From Megalobrama amblycephala (lineage: Eukaryota; Chordata; Actinopteri; Cypriniformes; Xenocyprididae), in the NCBI RefSeq assembly GCF_018812025.1, contig NC_063054.1, positions 8,669,582 to 8,733,581 on the forward strand: 64,000 nucleotides of DNA, written 5' to 3'. Numbering within the stretch: position 1 is the stretch's first letter; each line of letters opens with the position of its first letter. The notes under the pieces are model-generated. The model made no database searches. It saw only the letters and a list, made by a program, of their open reading frames with translations, and had not been told where the DNA came from. Made by a program: the position numbers and the translations under genes. Below, in pieces: positions 12,101 to 21,949 of this stretch.

Positions 12101-14392
12101 TTTAAGTTTATTTTGCCATTAATGTAAATAAACATGTGCAAACAATATACCTGCTCTTGTGAATTTATTTTGACGTTAATTACATTTACACGCTGTTTCT
12201 TTAATACTGAGTGGTTTATATGCACATTGATGCAGATTGGGCTGACATTTTTGACACACCCACCAAACAAGAGATCTCTTCCCGTTGCACACCGTTTCCA
12301 GGAAACATGTCGTTCATCCCAGAAACCGTAGCAAAACGTTGCGCTTGAACGTGCCCCTGTTCAACTGCTCATTAATACAAATATCTAATTAGCCAATCAC
12401 ATGGCAGCAACTCAATGCATTTAGACATGTAGACATGGTCAAGATGATCTGCTGAAGTTCAAACTGAGCATCAGAATGGGGAAGAAAGGTGATTTAAAGG
12501 AATAGTTCACCCAAAAATGAAATTTCTGTCATCATTTAGTCACCCTCAAGTTGTTCCAAACCTGTATGAATTCCTTTCTCCTGCTGAACACAAAAGAAGA
12601 TATTTTGAAGAATGTTGGTAACCAAATAGTTGATGGACCCATTGACCTCTGTAGTATTTTTTCCCATACTATGGAAGTCAATGGGGTCCATCAACTCTTT
12701 GGCTACCCATATTCATCAAAATATCTTCTTTTGTGTTCAGCAGATGAAAGGAATTCATACACAGCAAAATCTCTGCTCAGAGTATATATGGTCCCTCTCT
12801 AAATAATGTTAAAATAACACAGTTAAAGTTAATAAGATAATTAAGCAATTAATTAAGTGATGATTGTGCATTAGTGATGAACACCTGCTGTTAACAAGCA
12901 GAATCACTGAAGAAAAGAGAAACACAAGAACTACAACTGACTTCAGTCACAGCCTTATTAATTGCTTAATTATCTCATTAACTTTAACTCTGCTTTAGTG
13001 TTACTTTAACACTATTTAGAGAGGGACCATATGTACTCTGAAGAGAGTTGATTTAACTCTGGGGATTTTGCTGTGTACAGGTTTGAAACAACTTGTGACT
13101 TTGAATGTGGTATGGTTGTTGGTGTCGCATGATTTTTCCCCCAAACAGTTCAGCGGAAATCCCTGCCCTGCAACCTATTTCATTGGCTGAGGTTACAGTG
13201 ACGGGTAGGTTTAGGGATCAGGGTTTGGTGTAGGCAATCGTTATTGTGATTGACATGGCCAATGAAATGTTTAGAATCAGCTCCAGTGCGGGATTTCCAC
13301 TGAACTGGTTTTGGGGGAAAAAATAAATTAAAAAAATTACGCGTTGGTGTCAGATGGGCTGGTCTGAGTATTTCAGAAACTGCTAATCTACTGGGATTTT
13401 CACACACAACCATCTCTAGGGTTTACAGAGAATGATTTGAAAAAGAAAAAATATCCAGTGAACGTCAGTTCTGTGGGAGAAAATGGATTGTTGATGCAAG
13501 AGTGGTTTGAGCTGATAGAAAGGCAACAGTACCTCAAATAACCACTTGTTACAGAAGAGTATCTGCATTCTGCAGGTCTGCAGAAGAGCATCTCTGAATG
13601 CACAACACATCAAACCTAGAAGAAGACGAGCTACAGCAGCAGAAGACACACCGTGTGCCACACCTGTCAGCTAAAAACAGGAAACTGAGGACCTATAGGA
13701 CCACATCTGAGGGTTGTCCCTGCTGACAATTATCATTAAAATCCACACTGTATATTGCAAATAATATAATGATATGTATTTAAAATAATTGTTTAAGTAG
13801 GACAACAATACAAATAATAAGTAAGTAAATAAATACAATACAATATGTTTTAAGTTTGGAAACATTTTGAGTCCCCTCCCTTGCCTCAGTGCTTTGGTCC
13901 ACTACCTGATTTCCCCCTTTACCTCACCTAAATACAGTGGGAGAGAACAAAGTTCTTCAGTATGATCAGTACCTGCAGATAGTACTCTATCTCCTTCTTG
14001 ATGCTCGGCATCCACTTCTTCACTGCTGCCACTGAATTTAACGTTGCCTGCATGTCAAAAAATCCATCAAACAGGTAAGGGCGTCATTTATACAAGCGGA
14101 CTCATTGAAATTATAATTAATGCATTACAAAGACATTTCTCACAAGCTTTGGCCGTGACACGTTGACATCTTTAATGCGACCCTCTGGAAATAAAAACAC
14201 AGATATGTGCAACCGATTGTGAGAACACAGGAGCTTACACGGTCATTTATAGCGATGACGTTTTCTGTAGTTTCACATCAGGGTGACTTTCACTTGGTTA
14301 AATAAACCATGATTGCGTCTCATACCTTCTCTCTCTTTCTGGAGCCACAGTCGATTCAGTCTTCCAAACTGCTTCTCTTCGTTTCTTGCCAT
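9181..14392 (-). CDS. Small basic coiled-coil protein, four coding exons, function unknown
   Basis: Exons on the minus strand: 14392-14326 (ATG, MARNEEKQFGRLNRLW), 14184-14144, 14047-13973 (ends EIEYYLQ) and 9393-9181. All joins use GT/AG and keep frame (phases 1, 0, 0). If exon 4 is read to its own stop (9183-9181) the product is 131 aa. It is highly charged, with a probable coiled coil at about residues 75-100 (FRLHIEELEREYKRYLKKL) and then a conserved-looking KPWEPRAYTKRR. The opening residues faintly resemble the start of splicing factor ISY1, but I do not assign it. The tail after KRRQ looks unconserved. A weak in-phase donor at 9206 (T|GTCAGT) could instead join to the exon at 2876-2467, giving about 259 aa. 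Transposons fill the introns. Confidence 0.75.
9430..10587. other. Intronic non-coding sequence
   Basis: Lies in intron 3 of the small coiled-coil gene. It contains a self-complementary fish-type repeat around 10185-10290 (TCTAGCAGGTC, CCTGACCAGCTAAAAAG against CCAGGATGGGGGACCAGC) and an (ATT)n run at about 10326-10346. No coding sequence is recognised. Confidence 0.4.
10708..11001 (+). pseudogene. Fragment of a Harbinger-type transposase
   Basis: A 97-codon open frame starting MAAEKAILCVLFEEF. Residues about 48-73 include PPNRVKGFVETVVPNYCDP, which recalls the region before the catalytic core of HARBI1-like nucleases (an FVE...P motif followed by F...F...). The frame ends at 11001, well before any catalytic acidic residues. 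It lies inside the element with CGTTGCAAAA-type inverted ends. A 140-codon minus-strand frame overlaps here but reads through a poly-T tract and looks like a shadow. Assignment by appearance only. Confidence 0.4.
11125..12105. mobile_element. TTAA-flanked element, AGGTGCC family, nested in the Harbinger-like element
   Basis: TTAA at 11125-11128 and 12102-12105. It begins AGGTGCCGTAGAACG and ends TTCTAGGGCACCT. The interior is clearly homologous to 5375-6024 (AAGGTGTCCCCTGAATGTGT; AAGTTCACACAGCTAATATA), but longer by about 330 bases in the middle. No transposase frame. Confidence 0.75.
12494..13082. mobile_element. TTAA-type element nested in the Tc1 remnant, itself interrupted
   Basis: Starts at the TTAA of the host GGTGATTTAA and reads AGGAATAGTTCACCCAAAAA, the standard start of the AGGGATAGTTCACCC family. 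The far end is truncated: after GTTTGAAACAACTTG the Tc1 host sequence resumes (TGACTTTGAATG), so the usual GGGTGAACTATCCCT end is missing. A palindromic MITE (12760-13075) sits inside. Confidence 0.65.
12760..13075. mobile_element. 316-bp TA-flanked palindromic MITE
   Basis: Ends CACAGCAAAATC and GATTTTGCTGTG, flanked by TA on both sides. The arms are inverse copies over most of their length (GAGTATATATGGTCCCTCTC against GAGAGGGACCATATGTACTC; AATTAAGCAATTAAT against ATTAATTGCTTAATT). The host sequence CATACAGGTTTG reads continuously when it is set aside. Confidence 0.75.
13127..13342. mobile_element. 216-bp MITE with 9-bp target repeat
   Basis: Flanked by GTTGGTGTC at 13118-13126 and 13343-13351. 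The ends are imperfectly inverted: GCATGATTTTTCCCCCAAAC against the complement of GGGGGAAAAAATAAATTAAAAAAATTACGC, followed inward by CAGTTCAG and GGAAATCCC on both sides. It splits the Tc1 sequence between TGTTGGTG and CAGATGGGC. No coding frame. Confidence 0.65.
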
Positions 14393-14418
14393 TCCTGCAG
14401 CATTTCCGTCAACACGGA

Positions 14419-14428
14419 GTCACGTGAC
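14419..14428. promoter_or_regulatory. GTCACGTGAC palindrome upstream of the small coiled-coil gene
   Basis: A perfect 10-bp E-box palindrome, 27 bases before the ATG at 14392. The motif is bound by USF and TFE3/TFEB-type factors in vertebrates (established knowledge). A related TCACATGA lies at 14445-14452. Its position so near the start codon suggests a core promoter element. Confidence 0.45.
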
Positions 14429-15408
14429 AAGAGTGGACAGACGGTCACATGACACGGTATTTCAAGCTAAATCAACCCTATAAATTCCATTTGTGTAAAG
14501 TAGCCTACTATGTTTACAAAAAAAGTACTATGTTTATATATAAAGTTGTAGCAAGAACCGTTTGAGTAACTAAAAGGTTTCGAGTCAAACGTCCAAATAT
14601 AGAAATGTGTGTTTTCTCTGAAAATGGCGTTGGATGGTTTCAACAAAACTATCTTAAAGTTTTGTGAGTCCTGTCGCCAGATCTGAACGTTTTTATTAAT
14701 GTTAAGTAGCTTTTTGTTGGCAAGATTTTAATCTTTACAGAAATTGACTTCGAACATAAATATAAAATAAGTGTGACAACTAGCTTGCTAGCGCATATTT
14801 ACATACGTTTTTCTTCACGATTGTGCGTTATATAACCTTTAAACCTGTATTTATTTTTACCAAATACTTAAGTTAGGATTGTTTATGTGTGAAGGTTCCC
14901 AAATGCTGCGTTTGAGTGACACCTTTTGACGAAACTGTGGATTGCTTTATTATAGCCTACAACATTAAAGTCACCATGAAGTCAAAATTGCCACTTCTTG
15001 TCTTCATGGAATATTGCAGTATTTATTAGAAATGATTTATCTATGCACATAGTTACACAACTTGTCACTTGAGATCACAGCAATAGCAAACCACAACCAA
15101 TCATATCACATGAAAGACAAAATCAAATCCTGGCCTATACTTGTTCAAGAAGCCATTTCACTTGATTATACATAACAATAATGAAGACATCAATCACAAC
15201 TTCTGTTTCATGCCGGCTTTAAGCATTAGACAATATTAGTATGCTAAGTTTGTCGTACTTTAAATGTTTGTAAAATTTGTCTGATGATGCAAAGAGTGAA
15301 AGCTGCTGGCTAGTTGAGGTGACTTATGAGTCACTGATTCATAAAACAGCTAAGCAGACATTTCTGCCAAACATATTTAAGATGATATCGTTTTCTTGTC
15401 TGTATGTT

Positions 15409-15414
15409 TTTATT
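15409..15414 (-). terminator. AATAAA overlapping the caiap stop codon
   Basis: The stop region reads AAGTAATAAAAAC on the minus strand, so an AATAAA hexamer begins inside the TAA stop. If used, the 3' UTR would be extremely short. Another minus-strand AATAAA lies about 390 bases downstream (near 15020), so this one may be incidental. Confidence 0.25.
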
Positions 15415-18400
15415 ACTTCACAAGGAACATCTTCTTCTTTAGCAGGGTAGTTATGTTCTGGTGAGCCGGTGTGTCCTCTGACTCTGCCACCTGGAGGGAC
15501 GTTTTCTTCACATTATTAGTTGCCTGAAGGTTTGCTCGTTCTCCATTTGTCCAGTTTATCAGCCTCTGTACCGTTTCCACATGCCCATCACGACAAGCAC
15601 AGTGCAGCGGTGTGTCTTTATTGTTATCCAGGGAGTTGATCTTGGCACCGTTCTCCAGCAGAAGGCCCACCAGCACCTCACGACCATGTTCTGCTGCTAA
15701 ATGCAGAGGAGTCCTTCTCCACACGTTCTTATCATCCACATTCTTGATCTTACCAGATGTGAGAAGAACACCAGCTGCTCTTTCCTTCCCGTTTCGAGCT
15801 GCGTAATGTAGTGGAGAGCAACCATCCATGTCCTTAGCTCCAACTTTAGCTTTACCGGCCAGCAGCACTGAAACTGCCTTAGTGTGTCCCTCCATGGCAG
15901 CCAGGTGCAGTGGGGTCTTCTTCTCTCTTTCAGAGACGTTGGCATCGGCCCCAGCAGTGAGGAGTAGCTGTATGACGCCCACCTCCCCTTGTGCTGCCGC
16001 CCAGTGCAGGGCTGTTCTTCCCTGTTTGTCTTTGATATAGACGTCAGCCTTGCCCTCCAGCAGCTGGGCGACCGCTTCAGTGTGGCCGCTCTGGCTGGCG
16101 AGGTGCAGGGGAGTGAGTCCGTCCTGGGTGATAGAGTTAATCTGAGCCCCCACACGCAACAGCAGCGCCGTCAACGCTGGCTGGTTATGTAATGCACTTA
16201 GATGGAGAGGGGTCTGATCTTTAGGGCCACTGATGTCGGGGTCTATGCCCTTATCCAACAACATCTGAATGAGGAAAGAAGATTATTAAAATACATATCT
16301 TAAAATGTATTTGAGCAGCTCGGATCACTGCTGGAGATTATTTAATTTAGGATTTTAAGGACCATTTCATTTCATTTCTCTACTTCAGGGTTTTTCCAAA
16401 TTTTTTTGATGTCAAGGACTCCAAATATAATGGTCCCCCTGCAAGGGACCTGAAATATAAAGGCAGATAACATGTTTGTGTATGTGTGTGTGTGTGTCTT
16501 ACTATTAGAATAATGATATGTATAAACATAACACAAAACGCATTAAAGGGGTCATAAAACAATGCAGTTTGTTTCCTCGGGTGCACTTATAACGTTAGTA
16601 TGCATTTTACATAAATTAGAGATAAAAGGCATTTTTCCTATCCTAATTTTAGCCCTTTTATTTGAACGCTCGGTTTTAAGGGGCGTGTCTGCTGTGAGAC
16701 TTCAGTGTAAACCTACACTGCTGTGATTGGCTAACATCATTGCATATGAAATAGCTAAGTATTACTCTCTCGAGAACTTTTAACACATTTGTAATATCAC
16801 AGCTCTCAAGGTTAACTAATTGTGAAAAGTGTTGATTATAGCATTACATTTAGATCTATGGAATTATACTGAGATTGTGGCATGAAAGTTCGCAGTGATG
16901 AAGATTGTAGCCGATCACAGAAATATTGTTGAGCGCATGAAATCAGTGATCTCGTCATTGCAACTCAATTTCTGCACACTAACGAATGCTTTCATCATAA
17001 CTAACAGTGGAAACGCGATGTAACTAAAAGACTCATTGAATAAAACGTGAGTTTTGGTGCAAGTCCAGAACTCAGTTACTGATAAACTCACGCTGTTTGA
17101 TTGACAGCTCCAGCGATTGTAAAGGGAGCGTTCTTTGTTCGCTTTCTATATATCATTTAATCACAGTTTAAATAACAGGTTATTTTCATCCTACAAAGAG
17201 AAACAACGTGAAGTTGACCGTTTACTCACTGGTCTGATTTACTGACTGACATACGGACAAAGAACCTCTGACTGTACATGAATCATTATGAGTTCATGCT
17301 GTTGATTTACCAAAGAATCCACAGTGAAATATAACAAATACAAATAAATAAAGCTCAACTGAGACATTCACATTGTTGAAAAATTTGAAAGGTAATGTTA
17401 TTTTTAGTCCTGTATCGCTCTTCTCTCCTCGTCATCTCACTAACACGCCAGTAGGGGGGGCTAACGTTGCGATGAAGTAGTTGTTGATTTCTTCTGCGGA
17501 GGTGGTGTTTCACCTATCTATGACAGGCACATTCCGGGACAAGACGTTCGCTGGGCCTGGTGTCAATAAAAGCTTTTATTTGACTAACAAGGAAGTTTTC
17601 AGTTCTGAAACTTACAGGATATTCTTATAGTACGATGACCTGTTATATATCAAAAGCTCAAGGAAAGGTTGATTTCTCAATTCATGACCCCTTTAAAATA
17701 TCAATCTAAAATAATAAAAGAGAAAAAAAGGAAATTATTTATTGATGTATTTATTTTAATAATAAGGCTAATGATTTAAAATTAAATAAGATTGATTTAA
17801 TTATTTATTTCTTATTAAAAACTAGGGCTGTCAGTAGAATAAAATGAAAATAATTAGTTAAAAGCAAAAACTTTTAATAAAATTAAATAAAATTTAATTT
17901 AACGGCTGAGCCATTTACCTGTGCTATTTGCATACTTCCACTTTGGATGGCCAGGTGAAGACCAGAGATCTGGTTTGGCAGTCTCTCATCCAGTCTTGCC
18001 TTTTTTGAGACCAGCACTTTGAAGGCCTCAGCATTTCCCATCTCTGCGGCTAGAAGCATAGGTGTGTATCCAAGCTCATTAAAACTATTAACATCTGCAC
18101 CGTGATCAATGAGCGCAGCCACGACCCCGTCCGAGTTCCTCTGTACCGCTTTAAAAAGAGCAGAGTTCATCTCATTCTGAGACATGGACTTCTGGACATA
18201 CCGCAAAAACAGAGACAACAGAGACTTTCTGTTCAGCTCAAAAGCAGCATCTATGATCACAGAGTCCACCTGGGCTCCGGCCTTCAGCAGCACAGCAGCG
18301 GTTTTCTCATTCCCGTGGCGAACGGCATGATAGAGAGCCGTCTTCCTTTGTCCATCTCGGGTATCTACTAAAGCGCCGTTTCTCAGAAGAACCTCAGCCA

Positions 18401-19313
18401 GTTTTGCATCATCCTCAATGGCTGCCATGTGCAGAACTGTTGTCTGATTCTTGAGGCTTTTCTTCTCTTCGAGCACTAGAGCTTTGACCGTACTCTCATG
18501 TTCATTTTGAGCTGCGAGATGCAAAGGTGTCTTTGACGTTTGGTCGGTAGCATGGATGTCCGCCCCAGCCTTCACAAGGGCCAAAGCAACAGCAGTACGG
18601 CCCCGTTCTGAAGCTCTGTGCAGGGCAGTACGGCCGTCCTTGTCCTTTAGGTTCAGTTTCGCCCCCTGTCTGAGCAGAAAGTACACGACAGCCTCCTTAC
18701 CATATTCAGCAGCTACGTGTAGCAGAGTATCAGTGGACGAGCGAGCACTATTGACATCCAAACCTTTGATAAGCTCCTGGAGGAGATAGAGATCACCTGA
18801 GGATATGGCTCTGAGGATGGCATCGCCTTCAGATTTGGGGATGTGTTCGCTTTGTTCTATTGAATGCGTAGTCTCATTCGTTATAGGCTTCGGCTGGATT
18901 CTTTCAGGATTAAGTTCTCTGTTTGATTTTGAGTATTTGACAAGACCTTGTTTGTCTTTCTCCAGCAGATATCCAATCAGCTGTCTCCGTGCATCTTTAA
19001 TACCCTCATTAACCCCACCCACATACGTTCTCATGTGGTGGTAAAGGTCAGGTTCTGCTCTTTTCAGACAAGGGTAGAAGAAGATACGGCAGGCACGTTC
19101 TCCTCTCGAGATCAGGACGTTTAACATAATGGAGTTCTTTTCCTCCTGCGCAGTGATGCTGGACATCATGGCTCGGCTGTCGGGTTGAAGAACTCCATTT
19201 GCAATGAGGAGATCCAGCAAATCCTCTGTATTTGAAATGCCACTGACCAGGTCGTTTTTCTTCATCCGAATGACTTCGATCGCATAGGGATTGGTAAAGC
19301 TGGTTGAACCCAT
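15413..19313 (-). CDS. caiap: CARD and ankyrin-repeat inflammasome adaptor (Caiap-like)
   Basis: Two coding exons, 19313-17919 (465 codons) and 16264-15413 (283 codons plus stop), joined in phase 0 by GT (17918-17917) and AG (16266-16265); product 748 aa. The start [10 protein letters not shown] was chosen because it has a good Kozak context (GACATGG) and follows a strong acceptor at 19340-19339, so a 5' non-coding exon must lie upstream. Residues about 8-98 form a CARD ([31 protein letters not shown]). A linker follows, then about 17-18 ankyrin repeats from residue 163 to about 740 ([26 protein letters not shown]). One repeat is divided by the intron. This arrangement is that of fish Caiap, which helps activate caspase-1 in response to bacteria (established knowledge). 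The intron holds a TTAA element. Confidence 0.85.
16543..17696. mobile_element. TTAA-flanked element, AGGGGTCAT family, in the caiap intron
   Basis: TTAA at 16543-16546 and 17693-17696. The ends AGGGGTCATAAAA and TTCATGACCCCT are inverted. The interior shows GGGGCGTGTCTGCTGTGAGA and CACTGCTGTGATTGGCTAAC. No transposase. It makes up most of the 1654-base intron. Confidence 0.7.
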
Positions 19314-19833
19314 GTCAGCTTCTTTATGGTTCAGCGCTCTGAAGGAAAGCACTGAGCTTCTGTAAACTGAAATGTCTTTATCACTAAGAACAAACCATCT
19401 CTTAGCAACAAGTAAACAACAGTAAAAATCAGCACTACGTTTTGTAACTTTCTGAAATAAACTTTTAATGCATCATTTTTATTAAACCCATGAAGAAAAA
19501 AAAGGCACATTGGTAACCTATTTTGATAACATTTTTGATAAAGTGCACATGCCTAAAATGAATGGTCTATTTATTTCTCTGTTTAGGTTTCCTGCCTTAT
19601 CTAATATTACAAGGAACCTGCTGCATGGATACTGTAACCATGACATGAATTGTCTTTTGTATTTGATTTTACAACAGTGCCCTTGCGGTTTGCTCTTGAA
19701 TCGCATATTACCATGACAAAGAAGTGTGATTAATTATTTTTAATGTGCACTGGTAGTGTACTTCAAATGAATGAAATAAAGGCCACTTAAGTGTACATAA
19801 AGAGTACATTTTCATGACTGTTTCTGAACACAC

Positions 19834-20068
19834 TTAAAGAGATAGTTCTGTATGAGTTTCTTTCTCCTGTTGAACATAAAAGAAGATGTTTTAAAGAATT
19901 TTGGCAATCAAACAGTTGATGGACCAGATTGACTTCCATAGTATGGAAAACGCTCTTCAACATATCTTCTTTTGTGTTCAGCAGAACAAAGAAACTCATA
20001 CAGGTTTGGAACAACTTGAGGGTGATTAAATGATAGAATTTTCATTTTTGGGTGAACTATTCCTTTAA
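19834..20068. mobile_element. Short TTAA-flanked element (AGGGATAGTTCACCC family)
   Basis: TTAA at 19834-19837 and 20065-20068. The right end GGGTGAACTATTCCT is intact. The left is shortened (AGAGATAGTTCTGTATGAG). The middle has GAACATAAAAGAAGAT against ATCTTCTTTTGTGTTC. Confidence 0.7.
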
Positions 20069-21920
20069 ATTCACTTTTAATAATCTTTTGTCACGCTTTG
20101 AAGTATTTATTTTGATGTGTTGACTAATGTTGTAAAATACTTGATTATAATTTTAACTGTAGTGCATTACTCAATATTACATTTGAAGTTAATATTTTTT
20201 TTTATTTTAAATGTACAAATGTGTAATTACAAATGTATTTAAATACATGATATACATCAATAGAAAATACATTTAAGTATATTTTAGTCCATAAATGCTT
20301 GTCAGCCTACATTCGGCAGTACACTATCCATATTTCAAAGACAATAGAAGTAACTCCGACACATAAATATGTAAGTAGGTCAAGAAAAGCACTAAAAGTT
20401 CAGCTAATTGCATTTAATATAACTTTAAACTACAATACATTTTCATTTATTGTATCTAACAAACTGTTATGAAAATGTTAGTTTGCAGTTAAGCATATAG
20501 TATATTATTTCCATAAAATTTCTGAGCAAACATGTCATATAAATGACACTTATGCTAACAGGCTAATTGACTGACACTTTTTAAAATATGGTACAAGGAC
20601 AAAAAATTCTCTTTTCATGTTAAATGTTTTTAATGTCAAGCCAAAACTCATTATGATGTCGTCACTGACTAATATACATTGACTAAAATAGCATACTTAG
20701 GTCGTTAAACTTGAAATCAGTGTGCACATGATGACCTCACAATGCTGTTACATTTGTGTGCTGTTATACTTTAAAAAGGCCGCTTTTCAGTGATTCTGCT
20801 CATATTTTGTTGTGAATAATAGAATATATGTTGTGTATTTAAGTAAAGTCCTTGCTTCACTTTGTGTTATTGTATTTGATAATTCGCTGGGTCAATGATC
20901 AATCCTAGTTTCAAAGAACTAAGAGCGCACTAAAGGTCTGTCAGTCTTATGGAGATTAGTCTGAGGAGTTCCTCTTCCCGTAATACACACCCACTAGCTC
21001 AGATGACGTAGGTCTTCCGACCGCGCGCTTGCCTAATATGGATAGGTAGGTGCCGGTTTTCCGGTATGATGTCATCGTTTGCCAAGTTTGGGGGGTGAAA
21101 TAAGAGGATCTGAAAGATGCTAAATATTAATCCCTGTTAGTGACCTGAATACGAAATGAGATTTTTTTTTGTTTTACATGCCTCGTTTTGTGTATGTTGA
21201 CATTTATAAAGAAAGAACGGGGAGACCCATTATGGTATTTTCTGCATGTAGTCCTATAGTATAATTATTAAACAAAATATATGTAAAAGTGGGAATATAC
21301 ATGTTTGTGATGTGTTTAATTGAAAGAAGGCAGAAATTAACAGTCTTTCAAGAAACTGAAATCACAAAAGAAACCAGTCATCTGCCCAAGTGGCTGCTTC
21401 AGATTTACCAAGTGTAGTCCGACGGCGCCCTCTGCTGGTGCACAGAGGTTTACAGCTGAACATTGCTTTAACTGAACACCTTTGTGGCAAACATAATAAC
21501 CCACTGAGAACTTTTATGTTTTCATTTGACACAATAATGAGCCCGTGATTAAAGGCATGCATAATTAGTTTGAACAATTTAGCACTGAATTGTTTGATGA
21601 TTATTATTTTATTAATTTCAGTGTTATTGCACCTGACACAATTTTTAAGTGGTTTCAGTCTTTTGATAATTTAAGTCTTAAAAATAGTCTTTAATTGTTT
21701 GTAAAAGGTTTTCATGTGTCATTTTAACCAGTTCACAATACATACTATTTATTAGGCTACTGTTGAAGACCTCTTATGGGTTAAATTATTGTAGTTTCTG
21801 ACAGAACATTTGGACTTCATCAGCTCGATTATTCAGTCCTGTGGACTTTTAAGAACAGTCTTAGTGAACACACACTCAATCTCACACACACACAAACAAG
21901 CTCCATTAAGAGAAACAGAG
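20069..21920. other. jun-caiap intergenic region
   Basis: Mostly AT-rich non-coding DNA. A CG-containing segment at about 20940-21110 carries TGACGTA (21004-21010) and TGATGTCA (21067-21074) and is the best candidate for the caiap promoter or upstream exon region. GCGCCCTCTGCTGGTG near 21425 is a common fish repeat core. No open frame was accepted. Confidence 0.4.
21004..21074. promoter_or_regulatory. AP-1/CRE-like sites between jun and caiap
   Basis: TGACGTA at 21004-21010 and TGATGTCA (complement TGACATCA) at 21067-21074. The second is the same octamer as the jun promoter's proximal site. A CCGGTTTTCCGG palindrome lies just before it at 21053-21064. The sites sit about 1.7 kb upstream of the caiap start codon. 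Function is inferred. Confidence 0.4.
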
Positions 21921-21943
21921 ACTTTGTTTTTCGTTTCACATAC

Positions 21944-21949
21944 TTTATT
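21944..21949 (-). terminator. jun polyadenylation signal
   Basis: AATAAA on the minus strand, 665 bases after the jun stop. The 3' UTR between carries AU-rich motifs (ATTTA-type, such as TTATTTGTAAATAAG near 22059-22073), as expected for a rapidly turned-over immediate-early mRNA. Confidence 0.6.

Larger units (their letters stand above)
10609..12353. mobile_element. Harbinger-like element inserted in the Tc1 remnant
   Basis: The left end GGGCTGTGTTCAGCCC...AAAACGTTGCAAAA is answered at the right by GCAAAACGTTGCGCTTGAAC near 12331-12350, giving imperfect inverted ends. The host Tc1 sequence resumes immediately after (CTGTTCAACTGCTC). The interior holds a plus-strand open frame (10708-11001) that looks like the start of a Harbinger-type nuclease. 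The class is inferred from this frame only. Confidence 0.5.
10588..13725. mobile_element. Tc1-type transposon remnant carrying several nested insertions
   Basis: Host fragments read in order once the insertions are set aside. They are CTGCCACTTTATTAGGTACA (10588), GCTCATTAATACAAATATCT to GGGGAAGAAAGGTGATTTAA (12366-12497), GACTTTGAATGTGGTATGG (about 13097), then AGATGGGCTGGTCTGAG to GCAGCAGAAGACACA (13352-13650). These match the order of a very common fish Tc1-like element whose transposase runs on the plus strand (FSRTTISRVYRE-type helix-turn-helix region near 13400-13440). Stops and deletions break it. Insertions are listed separately. Confidence 0.65.

Noticed and set aside
14390..14392. 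Naming the small coiled-coil gene as isy1 from its MARNEEK start
   Set aside because: Only the first few residues resemble ISY1. The rest does not follow that family, so no symbol was given.
15697..16155. 152-codon minus-strand frame over the last caiap exon
   Set aside because: Same strand but shifted frame across ankyrin repeats; shadow of the true frame, with no splice support.
21425..21445. GCGCCCTCTGCTGGTG as a possible CTCF-like site
   Set aside because: This string resembles the CTCF core, but it is also a common core of fish interspersed repeats; I cannot tell them apart from one instance.
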